Assembly (NCBI GenBank): GCA_025936825.1
Contig: JAICSO010000002.1
Span: 372,001 to 436,000 of the forward strand
Reading direction: 5' to 3'
Source: Terriglobales bacterium
GTDB taxonomy: Bacteria > Acidobacteriota > Terriglobia > Terriglobales > Acidobacteriaceae
Length of the DNA: 64,000 nt
Positions 24,879 through 31,741 of the stretch are shown one piece after another. The notes beneath the pieces are model-generated. The model was not told the origin of the DNA. It did not search any database and was given only the letters and a program-made list of their open reading frames with translations. How positions within the stretch are numbered: the first letter of the stretch is position 1; every line of letters starts with the position of its first letter. Made by a program: the position numbers and the translations under genes.

Positions 24879-24889
24879 TGGTTCCGTAT

Positions 24890-24919
24890 ATCGTAGGGAC
24901 TGGCTCATTTCGATGTCAA
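24890..24919 (-). promoter_or_regulatory. Candidate sigma-70 promoter for the cysteine leader
   Basis: A perfect TTGACA -35 box (plus-strand 24914-24919), an 18-bp spacer and TACGAT as -10 (plus-strand 24890-24895). Transcription would start around 24882-24884, only a few bases before the leader ATG, so the leader message would be nearly leaderless. Confidence 0.6.
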
Positions 24920-24981
24920 CGTTACTGATGACCAATTTACATGCAAAGTTTCAATCTTATGTATCAAAATTCCAGCGACCC

Positions 24982-26544
24982 TCAATGGGCCATGGACGGG
25001 CCCTTGCCTCCCTTGGGCTTACGCATCAGGAACAATAAAGGTAGCAGTACCAGGAACATACCTCCCAGGAAGCGGAAAACGTCGTTGTAGGACAGCATGG
25101 AGGCTTGCCGCAGGACCATGCCCCAAACGGCCCCTTCGGCCTGATGGGCGGCAGTAACCGCGTCGGCACCCCGGCTCATAAACACCTGTTCAAGGCCGCG
25201 AAAAGTCTGCTGCGCGGCGGGGTTGGAGCCGTTTACATGGGCCCCGAGAATATTGGTGTGCGCCTGCATCTGGCGGAATTGCAGGGTAGTAACAGCAGAA
25301 ATCCCCATGCTGGCGCCGATGTTGCGCATCAGGTTGAAGAGGCTGGTGGCGTTGCCCATGCGCTCGCGCGGAATGGGATCGTTGGTGACGGTGGTCAGGG
25401 GCACGAAAATTAAACCCAGGCCTGCACCCTGAATCATCAGCGGCCACCAGAAATTCCAGAAGCCGACGTCGAGGCTGAAAGTGGAAACGAGGAACATCGC
25501 GATCGCGGTAGCGGTAAGGCCGACCGCAAGGAGTTTTCGTGCATCAACCTTGCCGGTGAGAATGCCGACAATCGGCATGAACAGGAATGACGCCAATCCA
25601 CGGGGCAAATTCGTGACGCCGGCGTGAGTGGCGGTGTAGCCGAGCAATTCCTGCATCAGGAGCGGCAACAGCACCGTGCTGCCGTAAAGCACGAAACCAA
25701 CAATGGTCATCAGGAACGTGCCGACCGCGTAGGATCGGTATTTGAAGACGGTGAGGTCGATGACCGGGTGCTTGGCCTTCAGCTCGCGGATGATCAGGCC
25801 ACCCATGCCAATAATCGCCAGCACCAGCAGCGTAATGATGAAGTGGGACCCAAACCAGTCTTCTTCCTGGCCCTTGTCGAGCATGATCTGCAACGATCCC
25901 ATGCCGACCGTGAGCAGGCCGATACCCCAATAATCGATGCCGGTTTTTTCGCGGCGCAAATACGGCGGGTCAAAGACGAATGCTTGCGTGAGAAGAATGG
26001 CGATCACGCCGATGGGGACGTTGATATAGAAGACCCAGCGCCAGCTGTAGTTGTCGGTCAGCCAGCCCCCGGCGACCGGGCCGAGCATGGGCGCGACCAC
26101 AATGCCGAGCGCCCAGAACGCCATGGCTTGTCCCCGCTTTTCGGGCGGGAAGGATTCGAGCAGGATTGCCTGGGACAACGGCTGCAGTCCTCCGCCGCAC
26201 GCGCCTTGAATGACGCGGAAGATGATCAGGAACGGTAAGGACGGGGCCAGCCCGCAAAAGAAGGATGCGACGGTAAATCCGGTGACGGCCATCATGAGCA
26301 GGCGCTTGCGGCCGAAACGGCCGGCGAGCCAGCCGGTCATGGGCAGAATGATGGCGTTCGCGACCAGATAAGAGGTCAGAGTCCAGGTTGCTTCATCAGT
26401 GCTGGCGGAGAGGCTTCCGGCGATGTGCGGCAGCGAGACGTTAACGACGGTGGTGTCCAAGACCTCCATGAAGGTGCTGGACATGACCGCGATAGCGATG
26501 AGCCAGGGATTGATTTGGGGTTGGACCTGCGGGGCTGAGCTCAT
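24982..26544 (-). CDS. DHA2-family multidrug efflux MFS transporter (EmrB-like)
   Basis: A 520-aa inner-membrane exporter with about fourteen helices. Motifs: FMEVLDTTVVNVSLPHIAGSL (motif D1), GWLAGRFGRKRLLM (motif A), GACGGGLQPLSQAILLESFPPEKRG and GPVAGGWLTDNYSWRWVFYINVPIG (motif C), all typical of EmrB/QacA drug-proton antiporters. No EmrA-like adaptor or TolC is adjacent. The C-terminus ends basic (FLMRKPKGGKG). It lies upstream of the cysteine leader, on the same strand; the leader's own promoter and terminator separate them. Confidence 0.92.
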   Translation of the reverse strand: MSSAPQVQPQINPWLIAIAVMSSTFMEVLDTTVVNVSLPHIAGSLSASTDEATWTLTSYLVANAIILPMTGWLAGRFGRKRLLMMAVTGFTVASFFCGLAPSLPFLIIFRVIQGACGGGLQPLSQAILLESFPPEKRGQAMAFWALGIVVAPMLGPVAGGWLTDNYSWRWVFYINVPIGVIAILLTQAFVFDPPYLRREKTGIDYWGIGLLTVGMGSLQIMLDKGQEEDWFGSHFIITLLVLAIIGMGGLIIRELKAKHPVIDLTVFKYRSYAVGTFLMTIVGFVLYGSTVLLPLLMQELLGYTATHAGVTNLPRGLASFLFMPIVGILTGKVDARKLLAVGLTATAIAMFLVSTFSLDVGFWNFWWPLMIQGAGLGLIFVPLTTVTNDPIPRERMGNATSLFNLMRNIGASMGISAVTTLQFRQMQAHTNILGAHVNGSNPAAQQTFRGLEQVFMSRGADAVTAAHQAEGAVWGMVLRQASMLSYNDVFRFLGGMFLVLLPLLFLMRKPKGGKGPSMAH

Positions 26545-26749
26545 CGTCTTTCGTCTTACGCCTCGTGCGGATTCAAATTAGATTCGATTCCCTGCGGTTT
26601 GGGTGCGGCGAGTTGCCCAGGTAATCGCGCTGGTAATCAGGTAAGCGCGGTATTGCTTCTAAGAGATGCAAGAACAGCATAATGGGTTCTGCTTGGGCCT
26701 GTGTACCCCGCATCTAATTAAGTGGGACGGCCTGTAGCCCTCCCCGGTT

Positions 26750-27166
26750 ATGGCTGTGCGAATTTTGATTGCCGATGACGATGCCGCTATACGCCGCTTG
26801 TTGCGACGTCTGCTCGAGTCGCACGACGAGTGGAGCGTCTGCGGAGATGCCTGCGACGGCAACGAAGCTGTCAGTAAAGCCGCGGAACTGAATCCCGACA
26901 TTGTTGTGCTCGATCTGGCGATGCCGCAGTGCAACGGATTGCAGGCGGCGCGGGAGATTGCACGGGCGACGCCGGAAACGCCGATGCTGCTGCTCACGGT
27001 GCAGCAGGTTTCCAGCGAACTCACCAAAGAAGCGGTCCACGCTGGATTCAGGGGCGCGGTGTCGAAGAATACCGGCAGCGAAGTGGTAAGGGCGGTGGAA
27101 AGCCTGATCAATCACCAGCGGTTCTTTGAGCCGGTGGAGAGTGAAGCCCATCGGCGCGGGGTGTAG
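26750..27166 (+). CDS. Single-domain response regulator (receiver only)
   Basis: A 138-aa CheY-like receiver with no output domain. The acid pocket Asp9-Asp11, phospho-acceptor Asp55 (VVLDLAMP), Thr83 (LLLT) and Lys106 (VSKN) are all present. The C-terminal 15 residues (PVESEAHRRGV) are a short tail, not a DNA-binding domain. No histidine kinase lies within the window, so it must receive phosphate from elsewhere. GTG 26756 is an alternative start. Confidence 0.9.
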   Translation: MAVRILIADDDAAIRRLLRRLLESHDEWSVCGDACDGNEAVSKAAELNPDIVVLDLAMPQCNGLQAAREIARATPETPMLLLTVQQVSSELTKEAVHAGFRGAVSKNTGSEVVRAVESLINHQRFFEPVESEAHRRGV

Positions 27167-27199
27167 AACGTGCATGGTGATCTAGCCGTTTTTTTCAAA

Positions 27200-27270
27200 C
27201 AAAGGCAGGTTCCTCGACTGTGAAGATCATCCGCAAGCGAATGATCTTCTTCGCTCGGAATGACATTACG
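27200..27270. repeat. Dispersed GCAGGTTCCTC...CGGAATGACATTA repeat
   Basis: It holds GGCAGGTTCCTCGACTGTG, an AAGATCATCCGC..GCGAATGATCTT hairpin, and CTCGGAATGACATTACG. It is the cleanest copy of the family also seen at 3584-3655 and 19808-19844. Confidence 0.7.
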
Positions 27271-27341
27271 TAAAAAATAACGCTCGCAAAAAGTTGCTAC
27301 CCGCGCGTTTGGGTACCACAGTAGTACTTAGCTTTGTTGAA

Positions 27342-28246
27342 TCAGCCTATCTCGGCAAGGGCGGCGAGCAATCCCTCATCCGGCACCGGCGGCATAGCGC
27401 CGGAATTGGAGGCGACCCACGCTCCCATGCGATTGGCGAAGTCGTTGGCTTCGGCTAGCGGTGCACCGTGAAGGACTTGATTGACCAAGCCTGCGGTGAA
27501 GGCGTCACCAGCGCCGACAGCATCGCGCACTTTCACGCGATATCCAGGATGGTCGTGCTCTTCGGTCGCGCTAATCAGCAAACTTCCCTTCTCGCCGCGA
27601 GTGATACAAATCAGAGGAGATTGAAACTGTCGAGAACTTCGCGTCCAAAACTGCGGAGGTCCTTCACGGGTAACTCCAGAAGTGTGGCAACCTTGGGCAC
27701 CTCGTCTTGATTGAGTTTGACGATGGTGGCGCGCGAGATCGATTCCCGCAGCACGTCGGCGGAATAGAACGACTGACGCAGGTTAACATCGAATACTTTG
27801 GCGGCCTCCGGTCGAAGCTCGTCAATAAAAGTACGGATGGTCTGCTTCGATACAGGCGAGCGCTGGGCGAGCGATCCGAACGAAACTGCGTCGGCGGAAC
27901 TCGCCAGGTGCTGCAGCGAGGGTGTCCACTCCAGAAAATCCCACGCAGAGGGATACGTGATGGTGAAATCGGGCTGGCCTTTCTTGTCGAGTTTCACTTT
28001 CACCGTGCCAGTGGGATGTTCGTTGTCGCTCTGGACAAAATCATCGGTCAGGCCAAAGGCGGCGAGGGATTCGCGAATGTCGTTGCCGAATTCATCGGCC
28101 CCGACGCGGCTCACGACCGTTCCGTTGTCACCTAGCAAATGCGAACAGTAGGCGAAGTTGGCGGGAGCGCCGCCGAGTTGGCGTCCCGTGGGAAAAACAT
28201 CCCAGAGGAGTTCTCCGAGGCCGACGATGGTGAGAGGGGCGTTCAA
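27342..28246 (-). pseudogene. PfkB-family sugar kinase (fructokinase-like), frameshifted
   Basis: The N-terminal part (28246-27611) has the PfkB start GLGELLWDVFPTGRQLGGAPANFAYCSHLLG and runs to a premature TGA after DSFNLL. The next frame continues at once with ICITRGEKGSLLIS and holds the catalytic DAVGAGDAFTAGLV, ending at 27342. A one-base deletion near 27611 explains both. Without the second half there is no catalytic Asp, so the gene is inactive unless the shift is a sequencing error or is corrected by slippage; no slippery heptamer is seen. Confidence 0.75.
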
Positions 28247-28251
28247 GGAAC

Positions 28252-28358
28252 TGTCGTTGGTTGTTGGCTCTCGGCTTTAGGCTTTTGGCTGCAGGTTTTG
28301 GGAAACCATCATATTCGCTTGCTTAGAATCCCAACAACCAATAACCAACAACCAATAA
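28252..28358. repeat. GGTTGTTGG word inverted repeat
   Basis: The left arm starts with GTCGTTGGTTGTTGGC; the right arm reads CCAACAACCAATAACCAACAACC. The loop is about 60 nt. It separates ppk2 and the kinase remnant; the ppk2 stop codon follows it directly. Confidence 0.7.
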
Positions 28359-29240
28359 CTATTTTTTCCGCTCCAGTTGTGACTTCGCGGCCTGCAGTTG
28401 TTTGCGCTTGTCGGGATCGACGGTCGGATACGAGAGCTTCAAATCCTTAAGCGTATCGACAATTGCTGCGGCGACGACAAGGCGCGTGTACCACTTGTTG
28501 TCGGCTGGGACTACGTACCACGGCGAGTGTTTGCTCGACGTGGCGGCGATCATTTCTTCGTAGGCCGTCATGTAGTCGTCCCAGTATTCGCGCTCGTGGA
28601 TGTCGGCGGCGGAAAACTTCCAATTCTTGTCCGGCGTTTCGAGGCGTTCGAGAAAACGGCGCTTCTGCTCCTTCTTGGAGACGTTTAGAAAGAACTTGCG
28701 AGTGATGATGCCGTTGCGCCAGAGATAACGCTCGAAATTGCGAATGTCCTCGAAGCGGTCTTCCCAAAGATTCTTTCCCAGCAACTGTTCGGGGACGCGC
28801 TCATTTTTCAAGATTTCGGGATGAACGCGGACGACGAGAGTTTCTTCGTAATATGAGCGGTTGAAGATGCCTATGTGACCACGCTCCGGAAGGCACTTGG
28901 TCGTGCGCCAGAGAAAATCATGATTCAGGTCCTCGGACGATGGAGCTTTAAAGGAATAGACCTGGCATCCCTGGGGATTTACGCCCGACATGACATGTTT
29001 GATTGCGCCATCTTTACCGGCCGCGTCCATGGCCTGGAAGATGAGCAGCACGCCCCAACGGTCCTGGGCGTAGAGTCTGTCCTGCAACTCCGCCATTTCA
29101 CGGATGCTCTGCTCGAGCAGTTTTTCCGCGTGTTCCTTGGAATGAAGGTGCGCGGTGTCGTCGGGATTAAAGTCTTCCAGACGGAAGCCTTTGCCCGATT
29201 CGATTCGGTATGGCTTGGAAAACTTATTGGCCCAACTCAT
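28359..29240 (-). CDS. ppk2: Polyphosphate kinase 2 family protein
   Basis: A 293-aa cytoplasmic enzyme that transfers phosphate between polyphosphate and nucleotides. The fold's Walker A is MDAAGKDG (71-78); the lid and Walker B regions appear as FNRSYYEETLVVRVHPE and the RKFFLNVSKKEQKRRFLERLETPDKNWKFSAADIHEREYWDDYMTAYEEMI block that defines PPK2. The single-domain length fits class I/III, which usually phosphorylate NDPs or NMPs. It is followed by the word-repeat; the gene upstream is the Cys-rich small ORF. Confidence 0.92.
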   Translation of the reverse strand: MSWANKFSKPYRIESGKGFRLEDFNPDDTAHLHSKEHAEKLLEQSIREMAELQDRLYAQDRWGVLLIFQAMDAAGKDGAIKHVMSGVNPQGCQVYSFKAPSSEDLNHDFLWRTTKCLPERGHIGIFNRSYYEETLVVRVHPEILKNERVPEQLLGKNLWEDRFEDIRNFERYLWRNGIITRKFFLNVSKKEQKRRFLERLETPDKNWKFSAADIHEREYWDDYMTAYEEMIAATSSKHSPWYVVPADNKWYTRLVVAAAIVDTLKDLKLSYPTVDPDKRKQLQAAKSQLERKK

Positions 29241-29282
29241 GCGTCCCTCGCGGATTGAGGTAAGCGGGAGTGTAACACTAGT

Positions 29283-29526
29283 CGTCAGCCATCAGGTCGA
29301 CTCGTGCTGGCTATTTCGCTTTCTTGTTCTCTGATTTCGGGGCGGCTGTTGCTCTTGGTTTGCGTTTGAGGTAGCCAAGCAGGCCATCACAGCAAGGAAC
29401 CGAATGCATGACCACGCCACCAGAGTGACATGGGCATTTACAGTCGCGACGGCTTTTCACCGGCATTGTCCTTGCTTCCCGAAATGCTAGTCGGTTGGCT
29501 CTGCACGACCAAACTGATGGCTGACG
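29283..29526. repeat. 13-bp inverted repeat flanking a small Cys-rich gene
   Basis: CGTCAGCCATCAG (29283-29295) and its exact complement CTGATGGCTGACG (29514-29526) bracket the small gene at 29311-29466. The right copy continues as GCTGATGGCTGATGG, a further word-repeat family. Confidence 0.7.
29311..29466 (-). CDS. Small Cys/His-rich protein
   Basis: A 51-aa ORF (ATG 29466, TAG 29313-29311) with AAGGA just before the start. It has the pattern C-x-C-x-x-x-CH near residue 9 (DCKCPCH) and H-x-x-x-CCDG around residue 21 (MHSVPCC), then a basic Lys/Pro-rich tail. Cys/His spacing suggests one metal site. I recognise the general C-x-CPCH / PCC pattern from uncharacterised small proteins but no function. 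It is bracketed by inverted repeats. Confidence 0.6.
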   Translation of the reverse strand: MPVKSRRDCKCPCHSGGVVMHSVPCCDGLLGYLKRKPRATAAPKSENKKAK

Positions 29527-29547
29527 GCTGATGGCTGATGGCCGGTT

Positions 29548-30690
29548 CTACAGCTTCACCGTCTTTCCGCTCTTCGCAGCCTCGTATACCGCCTCGATAA
29601 TGGTCAAATCGCGCAGACCTTCCTCGCCGGGAGTGAGCGGCTCTTTATTCTGCATGACGCAGTCGGACATGTGGTCCATTTCGAGGGCGAAGTGGTCAGC
29701 TTCCTGCAACTCGATCTGCTCGATCTTGTTGCCGCGTTCAATCCACATGCGGTTGCCGTTGTACCAGGTGGCGGGATCCATCTCGAGGCGAGCCTCGGTG
29801 CCCATCACGCGATAGTGGCTCTGGTGAAAGTAGCTGTAGCTCGACGAACAGTTCGCAATCACGCCGCTCGGGAAGCGCAACTGGAAAATCACATTGCTCT
29901 CGACTTCCTTGAAGCGAGGATCGTTGCGATCGGTGAAGCTCATGGCGTTGACTTCCGTCGGCTCTTCGCCGGTGAGGTAGCGCGCAGCATTCAGAGCGTA
30001 GATGCCAATATCCATCATGGAACCGCCACCGGACAGAGCCTTGTGGAGCCGCCACTGGGCAGGATCACCGGCGGCAAAGCCTGCGTCGGCGAGGATCATC
30101 TGCGTAGGACCGAGCTCGTGGGCGCGGGCAATGCGGATGGCCTCCTTGTTATACGGTTCGTAATGGCAGCGATACGCGATCATCAGCTTGCGATCAGCCT
30201 TTTTCGCGGCGTCGATCATCTGACGGCATTCGGCGGAGGTACTCGCCATCGGCTTCTCACAGAGCACGTGTTTGCCGGCCTGCAAACCGCGAATGGTGTA
30301 CTCAGCGTGCATGCCATTCGGCAGCACGATGTAGATGACGTCGACTTCGGGATTGTCCTTGATGGAGTCGTAATTCTGGTAGTTGTAGATGTTCTTGGGA
30401 TTGACGTTGTAGCGGAGCGCCAGCTTGTTGGCTTTGTCAGGGTGGCCGCTGACGAATGCGACAACTTTGGATTTCTCGCATTTCGCGAACGCAGGAAGAA
30501 TCTGGTTGATAGCGAGGCTGCCGAGGCCGACAATGGCCCAGCCAAGTTTCTTGCCGGGAGGATCAGGCACGCGCAGTTGCGCATGAGCATTCTTCAACAA
30601 AGGTGCGGTAACGCCAGTTGCCACTAGCCCTTGGCCTACACGCGTGATGAATCCGCGTCGCGTGAGTTCTTTTTCGGAGATCTTCATCAT
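29548..30690 (-). CDS. Gfo/Idh/MocA-family oxidoreductase with Tat-type leader
   Basis: A 380-aa NAD(P)-dependent dehydrogenase. The N-terminus has a twin-arginine-type signal (LTRRGFITRVGQGLVATGVTAPLLKNAHA), followed by the Rossmann core LGWAIVGLGSLAINQILPAF, VLCEKPMASTSAECRQMI and the C-terminal sugar-binding half with the catalytic-type GGGSMMDIGIYALN. Members oxidise or rearrange sugars and polyols. The ATG overlaps the RraA stop by one base (TGATG), so the two are translationally coupled. The export signal suggests action outside the cytoplasm, which is uncommon for this NAD-using family. Confidence 0.88.
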   Translation of the reverse strand: MMKISEKELTRRGFITRVGQGLVATGVTAPLLKNAHAQLRVPDPPGKKLGWAIVGLGSLAINQILPAFAKCEKSKVVAFVSGHPDKANKLALRYNVNPKNIYNYQNYDSIKDNPEVDVIYIVLPNGMHAEYTIRGLQAGKHVLCEKPMASTSAECRQMIDAAKKADRKLMIAYRCHYEPYNKEAIRIARAHELGPTQMILADAGFAAGDPAQWRLHKALSGGGSMMDIGIYALNAARYLTGEEPTEVNAMSFTDRNDPRFKEVESNVIFQLRFPSGVIANCSSSYSYFHQSHYRVMGTEARLEMDPATWYNGNRMWIERGNKIEQIELQEADHFALEMDHMSDCVMQNKEPLTPGEEGLRDLTIIEAVYEAAKSGKTVKL

Positions 30691-31631
30691 CACTTCACCT
30701 CGCTTTGCTTTTGAGCGCGTTCTTTGTGGAGTTCGTAGAGCCGCTTCTTCAGGTAGTCCGCGTATTCCTGCTTGAGTTTGGGGTCGCTTGGCGAGCCGTA
30801 GATTTCGCTCGACTTGTACTTCCCTTCCGCAAATTTCATCTTGGTCCACTCGTCGTGGATGTGCGTCTCGTCAGCCTTGTCGAGGACCTCCTGCACAAAC
30901 TGCGGCGGGACGAAGTACACGCCTTCGCGATCGCCGACAACGAGGTCTCCAGGCATCACGGTGACGTCGCCAATGCGAACTGGAACATTAATTCCCGTAA
31001 GCATCACGTTGCCAATAGGAGTGGGATCGACGGCGCGAAAATAGGCTGCCATGTCGATTTCGGCAATCCCGTTCAAGTCGCGCACGCTGCCATCGACCAC
31101 GAGGCCGCCATCTTTCGTAGCCTGCTTAATGTAGAAAAACAGGTTGTCGCCGACGATGGTGCCGTTCACTTTTTTGCCGAACATGTCGACGACCAAGACG
31201 TCGCCAGGTTGCAGCATGTCAATGGCGGTCTGGTTATACAGGCGCGGCATGCCTTTGGCTTTGGCCTTGGCGTTGGCAACGTCGTTCACGTCTTCGCGCA
31301 CGGGCATGAATTGCACGGTGAAGGCTCGGCCTACCAGCATCTTTCCCGGATGGAGCACCTGGAATCCATCGGCGTACTGATTGTTGTAGCCCTTGGCCTG
31401 CAGCACGGCCCACACTTCCTCGGCAGAAAGACCGCGAGCACGCTCGATGAGATCGTTGGGAACCTTGGGCCGACCGTCGGACAAGCGTCCGAAGGGATTC
31501 TGCGCAGTGTAGTCGATGAGGTCCTGCTTGGAAAACTGAATTAGCTGCGCCTGCGTGTTCAGCGCGGCGAACAAAATCAAAGTGAGGAAAGTAGACACCA
31601 GCCGCGAGGGCGCGGAAAAAACGATTCGCAT
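30690..31631 (-). CDS. Exported RraA-like (HMG-aldolase family) protein
   Basis: A 313-aa protein with a Sec signal peptide (APSRLVSTFLTLILFAALNTQAQ), then the RraA fold: AKGMPRLYNQTAIDMLQPGDVLVVDMFGKKVNGTIVGDNLFFYIKQATKDGGLVVDGSVRDLNGIAEIDMAAYFR. The GDN / GGxVVDGxxRD motif contains the metal- and substrate-binding residues of hydroxyacid/oxaloacetate aldolases. Regulator RraA of RNase E is an unlikely role because the protein is exported. A C-terminal 60-residue basic extension is unusual. It is coupled to the Gfo/Idh gene. Confidence 0.87.
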   Translation of the reverse strand: MRIVFSAPSRLVSTFLTLILFAALNTQAQLIQFSKQDLIDYTAQNPFGRLSDGRPKVPNDLIERARGLSAEEVWAVLQAKGYNNQYADGFQVLHPGKMLVGRAFTVQFMPVREDVNDVANAKAKAKGMPRLYNQTAIDMLQPGDVLVVDMFGKKVNGTIVGDNLFFYIKQATKDGGLVVDGSVRDLNGIAEIDMAAYFRAVDPTPIGNVMLTGINVPVRIGDVTVMPGDLVVGDREGVYFVPPQFVQEVLDKADETHIHDEWTKMKFAEGKYKSSEIYGSPSDPKLKQEYADYLKKRLYELHKERAQKQSEVK

Positions 31632-31741
31632 CAGTATCGGCCTCCGATAGAAGCGCGATCACGAAACTCTCAAATTGAGGAAAATTTGTCAAACACAAAA
31701 CCGATTGGGCGGTTACAATGCTTGGCTTGCAAGCTCTCCCA

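Noticed and set aside
24982-26544. MFS exporter as first gene of the cysteine operon
   Set aside because: The leader with its own promoter and terminator lies between it and the cys genes, and its function fits drug export.
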